The notes: generated by a model not told the origin, from the sequence alone. 54,352 nucleotides of DNA from Priapulus caudatus (GCF_000485595.1 NW_014577240.1:232242-286593), one strand, 5' to 3'. Shown: positions 19,686 to 31,899, counted from the first letter of the stretch. Numbers and translations: made by a program.

Positions 19686-22538
19686 CTCATATATATATCA
19701 TACCCTTCCCCTCCTATCCCCTTCCGCCCTCTACGCTCTATCTCTACTCTCTTCCCTCTTGCTCCCACCCCTTACCTTCCTGTTCCCTTTTCTTTTCCTA
19801 ATCCCTCTCTGCCTCTATTCCCTCTTTTCTTCTCGTGCTCTTTTTCCTTCCCTACTACCCCTCCCCCTACTATCTCCACCTTTCCCTCCATTTTCCCTTT
19901 TGTTCACATTCTGTCTCCCTGTCTGCCGTGAGCCGTGTCATCACAGCAGCTGCGGGGACGTGCTGCTGCGTGCTGCATGCTGCATGCGAGGTCTCATGCA
20001 GAGGAGAGGAAGTCAGGAAGTTACTGCAGCCGTGCGGCTGAACCACGCGTCGGCGACTGTAATGAGGTCATTAATGACGGCCTGCGCACGTGTTCTACCT
20101 CGTCCCCCCGCGTGGCGCCCGCGCCCGATATATATGCAGCAACGTCGGCGCGCCGTCGGCAACAACTTAACCTCCCGCGTTTGTATTCCGCGTGCGAAAT
20201 CACAGACGCCGCCAATCATCCGGAATCTGGAAGATGCTGCTATTATCATAATCGCACTGTCGTTGTGCCCTTGTGTGCCATCGTTGCCGTGGCAAGGCTC
20301 CATCACAGACAATGCTGCTCATGCAGCGCGGGTTGTCACGTATACCTAGCGTTACACCCGTCCGTGACAATTTCATTCTTGATTATCGGCGATAGCTTGT
20401 CATATTGGTGTAGATATCACGGGGACAGGAAAATGAAGTATGCAGTGGTGTATGGGAAGAAGCAGGTGCGAGGGAGAGGAAAGAGAGCAAAAGCAAAATA
20501 AGCAGAAGCGGGGGAATTAAGCAGGAAAGAGACAATGGAGGGAAATAGGAAAGAGGAGAAGAGAGAACGTGAGTGAGAGAGGGGGAAGGTGGTAGGGATG
20601 TAGGGGGATAGAGAGGAGGCGAAGACTAGATGGTGCTGTTACTTCTGAATGTTCGCCCCGTATTGTTGTGCGCGTGATCTCTCGCCACTATGACAGCGCA
20701 GCATCATTGATATGTATAACTATCGTTATATAAACGTCACCCGCGCCATTTTAATCATTGCAATCACCAGCGAGCATTTGTCATTCTAACTTAGATTACA
20801 CAGAGAACGCGAAGCTGCCTCTCTGCGTCAAATTGATTGCTCTGCAGCATTTAGACGTGAGGTGTGGATGTAGGATGACTGCTAGATGATCTATGCGCTT
20901 GGTGCACAGATAATAAATTTTCGAGGCAGGAATTAATTCCGCGGGATTATTGGCATTTCCGGAGTTCCTATGGGCATCTAATCGCTGTAGCTAGGGCATA
21001 CATAGGTATGACCACCCAGTCGGTATAACAACTGCAGCCTGCCGTCTATACGTATCCACGTTCCATGCAGTTGAGCTTAGTACACGCGTATCTATCTAGT
21101 GTAGAAAGTTCACCCAATTCCTTGGTTATATAGTCACTTAGAGCTAGTGCAGTCTACCAGGGGGCGTCAGCTAGATTAACATGCTCAGCCGAGCAGCTTT
21201 ATTGATAGGAAGCAAGCGATAATTTTGAAGAAATGATAAATGCTTGCAGACGCCATTTTCGACTTCGTCCCGCCAAAACTATAGACATAATTACGAAACG
21301 ATTAGTGTAATTAATAATGCTCTAGTGGCCATTTTGAACTCATTAGCAATTTAATAACCGTCCTTCAACTATATCGATCTGTGCGATTCGTGAGGTTAAA
21401 AAGACATTTCAAAGTGTTTCACCCTCACATTTATCAGGGCTATTCCCTGGTTCTTTCCCAGAATTTTATCTGGGGCGACAAACTGTAGAACGATCATCCA
21501 CAGCAATGCCACGTTGGTGTTTTCATTCATTTTACTCGAGTAAAAAACTTTCGTTAGAGGATACAATTATGTGTCAACTACATGGTCAGAAATATAGGTG
21601 CCGTCTTTGAAATGCTGTATGCTAGCATATCTCTGAGCATCGCTATCCCTATTCGATATGATAATATATGTATGTATAGTCACACACACACCATGGCCAA
21701 AAACCTTTTGTGTAACACTTAATCTCAATGCTTATTTATTTGATGTGTGTCGCTCTATTTGATTATCGAGATCTTTTGTCAAAACTCAGAGGGTATAAGA
21801 GAATTGTATATTTGGTCTCGTAGGGCGAAAGTGTTTTTTTCTGCTATTACGCTGATGCCAAACGAGAAACCGTTAAAAAGACATTACTCAGAGTTCATGC
21901 CGCTAGATGTTTTCCTAATGGCTAGATAACAGGGGCTTGGGCAATCAATTTGATCGATCCAGAGCACTACGACGGGAGCAACTCCGTTAAGTACGATGAC
22001 TATGTATGAGTGTACCTTAGAGATGTTCGTATTGCGGTGGTAGATTGTGCCCTCGCATATAGTATTACTCTTTGCCGGCATTATCGTCAGGTCGTAGTAT
22101 TCGAGGGTAGTCGCATCTGAAAAAAGAAAAGCCGTCTTCATAAAATTCTTACTTTTCTCGCAGCAGAGGGATTTCACAAAGTGTTTTACGAATGACCTCG
22201 CTACAATGTCATGATAGGTTAGCGTGTCGTTGTGTCGTTGTCTTGCTGCACTATCAGTGTTCTGCTGTATTACTCGATTAGACAGATTAACTAAGCATCA
22301 CACATTCATTTTCTTACAATGAGCGCCTTCCATCATCACGGGGGTTTCTTATCCGAACGTTGCCGAGATTTTCCTATCGATAATGGGACAGGAGTACATA
22401 ATATCAGAAGTAGTTAATACGGATCTACTAGTTCCCTATTATCTACTTCTGATAATATCAGGCATCTGATATTAGAAATATAAAGTGATTGGTGAAAGTG
22501 ATTGGACAGTATAAATATATATATAAAAGTAATATATT

Positions 22539-22577
<39 letters not shown>

Positions 22578-25457
22578 TGTGTGTGGCGCGCACGGCGCGT
22601 GTGTGTGGCGGCGGGCAGCGCAGCGTGTGTGTGTGGTGGTGTGTGTGGTGTGGGTGTGTGTGTGTGTGTGTGTGATGTGTGTGTGTGTGTGTGTGCGCGC
22701 GCAGCGTGGTGTGTGTTTGTGTGTGTGTGTGTGTGGTGTGTGTGTTGTGTCGTGTGTGTGTGCGTGTGTGTGTATGTGTGTGTGTGTTGTGTGTGTTGTG
22801 TGTGTGTGATGTGTTTGTGTGTGTGTGTGTGTGTGTGTTGTGTGTGTTTGTGTGTGTGTGTGCGTGTGTGTGTATCGTGTGTGGTGTGTGTGTTGTGTGT
22901 GTGTGGTGTGTGTGTGTGTGCGGTGGTGTGTTGTTGTGTTGTGTGTGTGTGTTGTTTGTTTTAGTTTTATTTTATTTATACATTATTTATTTATTATTAT
23001 TATGAATATATATATATATATTATTATTATTATTATACATATATTGTGATTATATATTATATATATATATATATGACAAATGTTACCTTTCGGCGGTTTC
23101 CATGTCACCAGCCCACGAATGTTTTTCTGCTTGTCAATTACTTCCAATGATAGGGTCAGGTTGACGTCAGTTGGTGGCAACGGATATGTCTTTAAGTCTG
23201 CAAATATAAGGTTTAATAAAGAAACGTGAGAAAATAATGAATGTAGTAAAACATGATAATGACCATCACCTATGAAAACAGACTCGTAAATAGCTCCGAG
23301 CGACTCTCTTCCCTTGCTCTCTTCGACAGCGTAACGATGTATTATGTCTACCACTGCATCGTGAAGTTGGCAGGACCTCTGCTATTACAACGTAACGCGC
23401 ACGCTCACTCTACTATTACAACTTAGACCGTACGCTCAAGCTATACGGTTACAGCATAAAACTCGCACTACAACTAAAGACTCGCACTTATTTTGACATT
23501 ACGAAGAAACACCTAGTACGCACATTCTGTCATTATAAGTTGAAGCCAACGTCCACTCAATCGTTACAAGTAAACGTCCTCACTCCATCATGTACTACAG
23601 CATGAGACCCAGCACTAACGTCATCGTTCAAACATGATACCCGCGCCCACTCCATCATTAAAATGCCCATGAGAAAAATTAGTATGATACAAACAGGGCA
23701 CCCGAGTAAGGAACAACAGCTATTACTATCATTACTCAATCTGCAGACTTGACCACGAGAAAGTGAAGTTATTACAAAGCGTTAAATATCATTTATATAA
23801 TCCATATTCATGCACAAACAAAAACTTTCGAATCAACCTGTGGTTATTTGCTATTTCTATCATGTGTACATAAATCCAACACGAATAAAAAATATTAAAG
23901 ATATTGTGACATTAAGTCAAAGGTAAAACAGCTTACCTATGCCCGACTTCGAGTTCATTAGAGGGCTCTAAACATCTAATCAATCTTTTCCGTGTTGCAT
24001 GCAATTATAATTAATGAGCTAAACCCCTGTAACGCTTCTGGAGAGGCGATACAGAAAATAAGCAGCTAAATAGCCTTTTGTTTGCCGCTATACTGTCATA
24101 GTTGCCTTAATAGGCATCAAATAATGAGTCGTCAGCAAGTATATCCATGTAAGCAACAGAAAAGGTTGTTATAAGGGTAGCGTTGAAAAATATGTGCAAA
24201 TGCTTTCCATTTGTACCTTAACAAACATCTTTCCCATAGTATATGTTATTTCTTCTCATTATTTCTTCTACGCGTGTCATACTGTAGTATTTTTAGCACT
24301 GTCAGTTCTTATTTATAGCGGTGTTTAAGCAGTTCAGTTTAGCTGCGTTCTGCTCGTTTACATTATGATTTAGTCACGTGACTCGCGGATTTCCTTGTCG
24401 CGTTATAAAAGCGTCTGTTGTACGTGGCGCGGATCCTTTTTCTTGCGCCGTATTTATACATTCACGTGCGCTCGTGCATTTTCCACTATGCCATAATGCC
24501 ACCATACATTGTAAGTGTTGTTTCTTTGTTCTCGCTTAATTTCTTATAATTTTGATTTATATTATATAATTTTGGATATAATAAACATTATACATGACAT
24601 GAGCTACATAATATTTAGTATGCATTATTTTGTATTTTCCGGTTTACCTGCACGTGTGCAGCTACATCACGTGTTGAGTAATAAATATGGAGTGTATAAA
24701 AAGATGCCGATTTGAGAAATATGCGTTAACACGCACGGAATGTAACAGTATATGTAAAAGTTGTCCTCAAATGGAACTGACTGTAAGCAATATATCTGTC
24801 ACGCAGGACACACCGAGACAACTAAATCTACTAAACTAAACAAACAGACTAAATTAAGTCCATTAAAATAGATAATTAGACTGGATACCTAAACTAACTA
24901 AACTAAACAAAAATAACTGAAACAACCGAACTATATTAAACTGACCTAGAATAAACTAAACTATACTAACCGAGAAACTAAATTGCATTAACCTAACTTA
25001 AACTAAACTAATATAAACTAGCTTAAGTAAAATAAACTAAACTAAAATAAACTAATAAGTAAAATAAACTAAAAAATAAACTAGCCTAACTAAGCGGACT
25101 GAACTTAGCTAACTAAACTAACCCAACAAACTAAACAAACTACACTAATTCATTCAATCAACTGAACTACACGCTGGCACGCACCAAGGTCGCCCGTCCT
25201 CTCTATGATGGTTTCTGGCGTACTGTTGCCCCTCTCGTAGAATGCTACGATCGTGAATCTGTAGAAGGTTCCCGGCGACAAGCCATGGAACGTGTGTGAG
25301 CTGACAAATGAGTCGTCGATGACGACGCCCTGCTGGCCCGTCGAGTTGTACGTGATGACGTAGCCGAGAGGGTCCGTTCCGGCTGGCGCAGACCACTCTA
25401 GCTGCATAGCCCGAGATCCAAGTGACTTCGCTTCAAAGTCGACAGGCGGGCTCGGCT
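19310..25457 (-). CDS. Multi-FN3-domain protein gene, partial (five exons seen)
   Basis: Reading from high to low coordinate, exons lie at 25457-25185, 23378-23270, 23197-23087, 22116-22016 and 19396-19310. All have AG acceptors and GT donors. Phases agree (1-1, 0-1, 1-1, 1-0, 0-0) except that one or more exons are missing between the first and second. The first exon is a whole FN3 module; the others make the end of one FN3 and most of the next. Joining exons 3 and 4 gives VTWKPPKDATTLEYYDL across the splice, the expected FN3 B-C strand region. FN3 modules normally mediate binding in cell-surface or matrix proteins, so an extracellular location is inferred. No signal peptide, membrane segment or catalytic domain was found, so receptor kinase, receptor phosphatase and adhesion molecule all remain open. 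Confidence 0.75.
19590..19925. repeat. (CA)n / (CACG)n microsatellite joined to a pyrimidine-rich tract
   Basis: CA repeats, then about twelve CACG units, then CA again and a short AT run to 19697. This is followed by about 225 bp of C and T with few purines. It lies in the intron between FN3 exons 4 and 5. The long plus-strand frame through it is an artefact of the repeat. Confidence 0.93.
20480..20625. repeat. Purine-rich patch
   Basis: AGGAAAGAGAGCAAAAGC-type sequence, almost free of pyrimidines, inside the same FN3-gene intron as the pyrimidine tract 550 bp upstream. The two are roughly complementary in composition but not in sequence. Confidence 0.6.
22016..22116 (-). CDS. FN3 exon 4: middle of the FN3 module
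   Basis: 101 bp with a strong pyrimidine-rich acceptor (CTTTTCTTTTTTCAG) and a TCTAAG/GTACAC donor, phase 1-0. It encodes ATTLEYYDLTIMP, the C strand of an FN3 fold, then a loop with one Cys (TICEG) and NTNISK. It reads on without interruption from exon 3. Confidence 0.78.
22398..22458. repeat. Perfect 16-bp inverted repeat (hairpin)
   Basis: ATAATATCAGAAGTAG (22398-22413) is exactly complementary to CTACTTCTGATAATAT (22443-22458), with a 29-bp loop. It lies in the FN3 intron between exons 3 and 4, just before the GT tract. Confidence 0.85.
22541..23075. repeat. Complex (GT)n tract followed by AT/ATT repeats, intronic
   Basis: About 430 bp of GT broken by single-base slips (GTGGTG, TTG), short GC-rich islands (GGCGCGCACGGCGCG, GGCGGCGGGCAGCGC) and then TA and TTA runs. 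It sits in the FN3 intron and ends 12 bp from the exon 3 donor. Cys/Val frames here are not genes. Confidence 0.93.
23087..23197 (-). CDS. FN3 exon 3: N-terminal part of the next FN3 module
   Basis: 111 bp, phase 1-1, acceptor ATATTTGCAG and donor GTAACA. It encodes YPLPPTDVNLTLSLEV (A-B strands) and ends at VTWKPPK with the core Trp. The donor lies next to the AT and GT repeats of the following intron. Confidence 0.8.
23270..23378 (-). CDS. FN3 exon 2: C-terminal part of an FN3 module
   Basis: 109 bp from the acceptor TAATAGCAG to a GTGATG donor, phase 0 to 1. It encodes HRYAVEESKGRESLGA, like the F-G strand region Y.V.AxxExGxS, then YESVFI. The exit phase fits the next exon. It looks like the tail of a domain whose earlier exon(s), expected between 23.4 and 25.2 kb, I could not identify. 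An acceptor slightly further in is possible. Confidence 0.6.
23400..24401. other. FN3-gene intron, missing exon(s) not identified
   Basis: An FN3 N-terminal exon is expected somewhere between here and 25.2 kb, but no segment met both splice and domain criteria. A good donor (GGGCATAG/GTAAGC, near 23936) lacks a convincing exon upstream. Confidence 0.4.
24402..24511 (+). promoter_or_regulatory. Candidate core promoter with short first exon
   Basis: TATAAAAG (24404-24411) is followed about 25 bp on by a pyrimidine run CCTTTTTCTT (24434-24443). Then comes ATG at 24496 and a consensus donor GTAAGT at 24511, giving a five-codon coding start. Such a layout occurs in 5'-TOP housekeeping genes and also in some retroelement ends. 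No downstream exon was recognised, and it lies inside an intron of the opposite-strand FN3 gene. Confidence 0.25.
24815..25150. repeat. AAACTA-rich low-complexity tract
   Basis: Degenerate ACTAA/AAACTA units (for example TAAACTAAACTA, AATAAACTAAAC) run for about 330 bp up to 35 bp below FN3 exon 1. The spacing is mostly 5 bp with slips. Confidence 0.85.
25185..25457 (-). CDS. FN3 exon 1: complete FN3 module
   Basis: 273 bp, 91 codons, phase 1 at both ends, as is usual for shuffled FN3 exons. It follows the acceptor GCGGTTGCAG and ends at a GTGCGT donor. Hallmarks are PSPPV near the start, LEWSAP with the core Trp, GYVITY, HTFHGLSPGT and FYRFTIVAFYERG with the core Tyr residues. Length and order match a full domain of about 90 residues. 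No stop codons. Confidence 0.85.
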
Positions 25458-25959
25458 CTGCAACCGCGGTCACGTGAAAAATTAGCACAGAATTATGTTG
25501 CAATCATACGGTCGTTTGGCGCTTGAGCGTGCTTCGCGCGGTTGTTACTGTGATTGATGTAGCTGAATTAACCATAGATATGTCATAATGCATATTATTT
25601 GGATAGTTGCGGTATATTATAGTTTAGCTGCATACGAGATATATATTGTAATGAATCGTAGAGCCAGGCGATATGTAAACATAAATATACACCAAATTTA
25701 ATTAATCACGTCGGAAACGTATCATTTATCTGGCAGTTAATTTAGTGCATCGCTCTGTATAACTCTGTCAGCTCACACAATGAAAAGCAGATAGTGTTTA
25801 ATTTCGAGTTGTCGCAACTCGCAATATAAATGGACGCTAGCGGGGGCTTGTCGTTTGTGATGGGTAGGCATGCAGTGATTGGCTTGAATCTAGGTTTATT
25901 CAATGTCCTCACATTTAATAGTGATATTAGATTACTTTGGCGCATATGTGTGCGTGCGT

Positions 25960-25983
25960 GCGGACGTGATATATACACACACA

Positions 25984-26026
<43 letters not shown>

Positions 26027-26030
26027 GCAA

Positions 26031-26062
<32 letters not shown>
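25960..26062. repeat. (CA)n / (CACG)n / (TA)n microsatellite
   Basis: CA, then CACG repeats, CA again and a short TATATA run. This is the same order as the tract at 19590. It directly precedes the GGAT array. Confidence 0.95.
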
Positions 26063-26063
<1 letters not shown>

Positions 26064-26530
26064 GGATGGTATGGATGGATGGATGGATGGATGCATGAAT
26101 GGATGGATGGATGTTGATGAATGGATGGATCGATGGTGATGGATGATGGAGGATGACTATGATGGTACTGGATGGACATGGGGATGGCATGGCATGAATG
26201 GTATGACTGGATGGATGGATGGTGGATGGATGAGGGATGGAGCGGATGGTGGTGGATTGGATTGATGGATGGATGGATGGATGGATGGATTGGAATGGTG
26301 GATGATGCATGATGGTATGGATGATTGGCAATGGATGGGATGGATGGATCATGATGGATGAGATGGGAGGATGGAGTGGATGGATGGATGACAGGTCTCA
26401 TGATGATAGCGATGGATGGTCACTGATTGGATGGATGGTATGGTATGCGTGGATGGTATGGATGGATTGATGTATGGATGCTGATGGATGATGAGGGATT
26501 GATTGTATTGAATGGATGTGAATACATAGA
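26063..26530. repeat. (GGAT)n array, imperfect
   Basis: GGAT/TGGA units with frequent one-base slips and short ATGATGG variants. Translations yield His-Pro-Ser-Ile or Met-Asp-Gly-Trp repeats that are not proteins. Confidence 0.95.
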
Positions 26531-27698
26531 TACATAACATATCATACTTACTCGATAGCATACATACATACATACATAGGCATACATAGGCACTAAGCAT
26601 AGCGATTAGCAGGAGCATACATACATACATACAATAGCAGGTACATACATGACAATACTACATACATAATACATACATACATTCATACATACATACATTA
26701 GCCTACATACATACATACAGTCACATAGCATCCATATACCCATACATACATACATTACGAGTGAGCATACCATACAATAATATATACACTACATACATAC
26801 ATACATCATCAACATACTAGGATCATACATACATAGCATATACATACATACATACATCATGACATACATAGAGTCTACGATAAGACTACTTACATACTAC
26901 ATACATACAGTACATACATATCTATACATTTACATACATAGCAATCATTTACATAATAGCAATACTACATACATACATACATAGCGCATACATTACGATA
27001 CTGCAACTACATACATACACATCCTCCCATCTCCTTCTCTCTACATACATTACATACAACATAAGTTAGATATGCATTACATCACGCATACAGTACATAC
27101 ATACATAGCATAACCATACATACATATTACATACATACAACATACAATACATACATACATTACATACATAATACATTATACGATACATACATAATACATA
27201 CATACATACACTCATACAATACATACATACATACATACATACATACATACATACATACATTACAACATACATACAACATACATACATCTACATACATACA
27301 TACATACATACATACATACTACTACATACATACATACATTAGCAATTACATACATACATTACATACTACATACATACATACATACATACATACTACATAC
27401 ATAGCATACATACATACATACATACATACATACATACATACATGTTCATACATACATACTTAAATACATACTACATACATTAAAAAAAACATACCATACA
27501 TAATACATACATACATACATATCATACATTATATAATATCACTACATACATACATACATACATACATACATTACATACATACATACATTACATACATACA
27601 ACATACATACATACATACATACAACATACATACCATACTACATACCATTACATACATACGATACATTCATACATACATTACTACATACATGACATACG
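26530..27698. repeat. (CATA)n array, imperfect, ends at assembly gap
   Basis: ACATACAT units for about 1.17 kb with many single-base indels (TTACATAC, CATACAAT). It stops at a run of Ns. Confidence 0.95.
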
Positions 27699-27723
27699 NN
27701 NNNNNNNNNNNNNNNNNNNNNNN
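27699..27723. other. Assembly gap (25 Ns)
   Basis: Undetermined bases between the CATA array and a TA run. Judged by the order of blocks in the copies to the right, the gap may hide the 0.95-kb unique segment and TGTC repeat that follow CATA elsewhere. Confidence 1.
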
Positions 27724-28639
27724 TATATATATATATATATATATATATATACTATATATAAGATCATGGTGTAAGTGCAAATTTGCGCTGAAGTATGAAA
27801 CGTGCGTGTAATTAGAGAAGGTCTAGTGTTCAGCGTGCGCATGCATGTGCCGCCATCTTTTTTCGCCCAGTGCACAAGTTTGCCTGCATGTAACCTCGCG
27901 AACTATATCGCGAGCAACAGCAGGAACAGCCAATTACAGCGGAGAATAATGCGGGCTTACTTATTTTCCTCGTGCGTTCCGCTTAAGAGTTTCAAACGGA
28001 GGATATTACGTGGCAGTTTGGGGCGTACGTACGGTAATTGGATTTGACCACGTATTTGCCAAAACACCCGCCTTATCTTTTTGTTGTCAAATTACGCCGG
28101 GCATCTGTGCGACAGGCACGCGACTGCGACTTACGTATAGCCCTCACGATCTAGTATGGTGTATACACGTAGGACATGATTGTGCATGCCGTAGGGCATT
28201 GGTGCGTCTTTCTTCAAACTATTTTTCATTTTGTACGTATTGACGACGTTACCCTTCACGTAGCGCGAACACTTCAACGTACAGCATTTTTTTATAAATT
28301 AACGTAATAATCTCGCAATGTCTCGCGCATAACTATGAGGTAACTGTAACTAGAGCGTACACTGTGTGCAGACGCACACGCATCCACGACTTTCACGCGA
28401 TACCACAACAATGCCAGTTGATGCTTAGTTTCACTCCACTCGCCAACAGCTCAGACCTCGGGTTCATCTAAAATAACTATACATTAATGAGCTCAAATTA
28501 CAGTTATGCCCACAAAGTATGTAACGAAATCTCTTTTGATAGACGCCCAGTCCAGGCATTTCGAGCACGCCACAAATCAAGAACTGATTCGAATTTCGCG
28601 TATTAGCTACCTCATCTTATTAGCCAAACACTTACGGCT

Positions 28640-28978
28640 GATAGGGTCTATGTCCCCCAGGGTACTGCCGCGAACGTACCCTGGTACGGTCCGGCTATGA
28701 CCGGAAACGTACCCTGATAACTATCTATTGACTATGGTTAGGGTTAGTGTTAGGCGTTAGGTTAGGGTTAGAATTAGCGTTAGGTTAAGGGTTAGGGCTA
28801 GGGTTAGGGAGTAGGCGTAGGCGGACTCCCTAGACTCAGTTAGTGGCAGTCGCGCGAGCTTACGAGTCCGTCATATTAGATAGAAGTAATTTGAGTTACA
28901 GGCGTACGTTTACCGGTATACCGGACCTGTACCCAGGGCTACGTTCCGGCAGTCACCCTGGGGGACATAGACCCTATT
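28640..28978. mobile_element. Palindromic MITE with TTAGGG-like core (copy A)
   Basis: Starts GATAGGGTCTATGTCCCCCA and ends with its complement TGGGGGACATAGACCCTAT. The arms of about 80 bp also carry nested palindromes around CCGGTATACCGG. The core (about 28738-28810) is GGTTAGGGTTAG-type repeat. The flanks are noisy versions of AGCAACACTACGGCT on both sides. No coding capacity. Confidence 0.82.
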
Positions 28979-29626
28979 CAGCAACACTACGTGCTATGTG
29001 CGGAAATTGAACCACGAGTGTATATAGCCTATGTATCGTAGTCTATCGCGAGAACGCGCGAGAGTCGCTTGCGCTAAACCGAAAAATTTTCGACACAATT
29101 TAAATCACTGCCAGTTTTGTGAGTGTACCAATCAATGACTGAGTAGATTGTTTTCGGATGTAATTATTTATACTTTCCTACACATGTTCTATTAGAAATT
29201 AAAGACTACTCCGAGTGGGTTAATTGTTTACGAATATAATACGAGATGGCAACGTGCGTTCAATGCTGTGTGGAGCATACTTCTCGTTTTTAGTACGCTC
29301 GATTGCGTTAATTGCGATAATTATAAGTATTATCTTGTGCGTGATCTGTGTCAGTCGTCACGCAACCACCCTCTTAGATAATGGTGCGCGATACAGCGAA
29401 AGTACGTTGTATAGTACCCTCGTTGATATTCCAGTTATCATTGCTTATTGCACCTTCATTCACACTCCGCCTCCTCTTAGAACGATAACTACAGAATATA
29501 TCCTAGCACTCCTGAATTACAGCTTATTCAGAAAGGCTCATCGCTACCAGGAAAAATGGTCCCGCAGTTACACTAGATAATAGCGGCTCCATATCGGTGA
29601 CGCGGTTGGGGCTCGCGCTTCTCTCA

Positions 29627-29680
29627 GTCGTCAGTCAGTTAGTTCAGTCAGTCAGTCAGTTCAGTTAGTCAGTAAGTCGC
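29627..29680. repeat. (CAGT)n microsatellite, copy A
   Basis: Interrupted CAGT/TCAGTT units. The same position in copy B (38074-38130) is a longer, cleaner run. Confidence 0.85.
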
Positions 29681-31679
29681 CGTTATTACGATCAGCAAAA
29701 TACGCCTCAGGAGTGCCAAGAACAGAACAAATTAATATCAATGGCTGAACGTGCGGCAGCGATTACGAGTAAGCTAGCTGTATCTTCTCTCGGTATTGCA
29801 GAAGCTCTCTTATGCGCGCGAGGTTCTGGTTCAGTTTACAGTACACGTCAGGCGGGAATCGCATTACTCGCAGAAAGTTTCCCTGGTTTCAAACACGAGC
29901 TAATCAGTGAAAAAGCCTAGTGCAAGACGACATCACGAATTCCTGTAGCACGATTCCTCAAAGACCAGCAAATATGTGATAGAGCCTGAAGTAAAGTGCG
30001 CGCGTCTGGCGAATATATTTGCCTTGTCAGTAGAAAACTTGAATTATTAAAAAATCAGGATGCAGATGAACCTGGATGTACGTAGTTATGAGCCGATTTT
30101 CCTAGGCTACTGATTTCGCTATAGCCGTTGCCGAACTTGTATATAACTCCGGAAACTCGACGTATCGTTGCGAGAAAGTATTGTCGCATATATCAGAGTC
30201 GCTATATTATAGGCTGAGATTAAATGAGACAGAGCATTAGTTTAGTAACTTCATGTCGACCTTTCCATGTAGCATGTCTAATTCTGCCTAACCCCATACT
30301 AACTTGTAAAGCCATGTCATCATGAGCATCAGTGCGGTTAACAACAGTCGAAACAAAGATGGAAATTTGCTAGTCTACGAGGAGGTTACTGCATGGCGTA
30401 CAGCTGGACATAGTTTCAGGATGAGTGTTACGCGTGTTGAGGTTATGCCCTATATCTGTATTCCTGTAATGGAAAGGACTCCGTCGTCGCCTGTTGTATT
30501 CCGAAGTAAGAACGTACGAGCAACACAGGTCTGCTGCATTTGCATTAGTGAAGCGCCTATATCATGCATTGTCTTTTACCCTATAAATTAGAGCTGCGGA
30601 TATTACGTATTGTTTATTCTTCGACAAGCAAACACAAATCAATTGGCTTCAAATTAAACTAGGCTTAGCAACAAACGGTTCGCGAGGCGCTCCAGCGATG
30701 TACGTGATTTGGCGTTTATTTATAGCAAACATGCCTTACAGGCTTCGAGAAGAATTAATTGAAAAAAAAAATTATGTTGGTCAATTAGATGACAGTGGGT
30801 TTCCGATGGACACTTCTGTCAATTTTTTAAAGAATGTCAAAATAACGCCTAATGCATTTACCTTGGTTATTAAATTAATGCTATCTATTATTTAAGTTGA
30901 TTGAATGATTATTGTTTGCGATTACTTTTCTGTCATTCTATTATGCGTAGGTAGTGCGAACATTTTAATCATGAATCAATCCTCCACCCGATACACAATA
31001 TTAAGTATTACCAGGTCTGTGCTAATATTAATGACAGATTGTTTCACTATTTAACCCTTGCATATATGAATCCTTCTGAATAAATGAGCACATATCAGTA
31101 ATCTCGCATCGAAACGTGCAAAATGCCGTGCTAATGACGCTTTGTTTTCAATGGCACTAATAAGTCTTTACCTTGTTATCATCGCTCAAGGCTCTTGCAA
31201 GAGCTAGTGAAGATTCCCCATCACAGCCCTCCATGCCACTGCTCTATGCAATGGACCTTGGTCGTTTGCATCCTGCATAAACGATGGTTCTTGCCGCAAT
31301 TAGGCCAACTGTTATACTCAGTTCACCATGTACTCATAGCGCTTTCAACGTATAGGAACCAGATGCAGCCCATCTTGGAAAAAATGACAATTTTTCCATC
31401 TCTAAAGGCTCACAGTTTAGATGATGGATTGCATTGTGCCATGTAATCTAGGGATCAAGATTTGTGCCCCACCCCTCGCGTGAATGAATGAAATATCTCA
31501 TGCGACTCAATAACTTCTCACCCTTTGGTTAATTAAATCTACGATTCTTATTTATACTCGCAAAAATATTGGTTCCATAAATGAAGCAGAATGGGGATAT
31601 TACATGATAATAGTGCAAAAACCTTATGCACTCCAAACACCTCCTCACACTCAACCTCACTCAAACTTACTCGTATACA

Positions 31680-31785
31680 ACGCACACACACACACACACA
31701 CACACACACCACCACACACACACGCACGCACGCCACGCACGCATCTGCACACAGCACACACGCAGCGCGTGCGCGCGCGTTAGCA
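31680..31785. repeat. (CA)n / (CACG)n tract, copy A
   Basis: CA run, then CACG-like units and a GCGCGTGCGCGCGCG island, leading into the tetranucleotide arrays. Confidence 0.9.
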
Positions 31786-31899
31786 TGTCGATATGATGGA
31801 TGGATTAGATGGAATGGATGGAACGGACGACGGACAGGCGGACGACGCGACGCGATGGACCGTATGGATGATGAATGGGGATGGATGAGATAGATAGTA

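Noticed and set aside
19540-20501. Two long overlapping plus-strand frames
   Set aside because: They start in CA repeats and run through the pyrimidine tract inside an intron of the FN3 gene.
22489-23049. Several Cys-Val-rich open frames
   Set aside because: Translation of a GT dinucleotide repeat. The same applies at 1-230, 45190-45650 and 50717-51067.
24640-24720. Minus-strand segment reading FYTLHIYYSTR before a GTAAAC donor, a possible missing FN3 exon
   Set aside because: There is an in-frame stop just upstream and no acceptor between the stop and the FN3-like words.
28738-28810. Chromosome end or fusion point because of TTAGGG-like repeats
   Set aside because: The array is enclosed by inverted arms of a MITE and has a matching copy at 37254-37326.
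29224-29580. Open frame with a hydrophobic stretch, possible membrane protein
   Set aside because: The matching DNA in copy B does not keep the frame, and indel noise makes either frame untrustworthy.
30322-30591. Open frame in U1 copy A (and another at 38697-39038 in copy B)
   Set aside because: The two copies give different proteins from the same DNA because of indels; no domain recognised.
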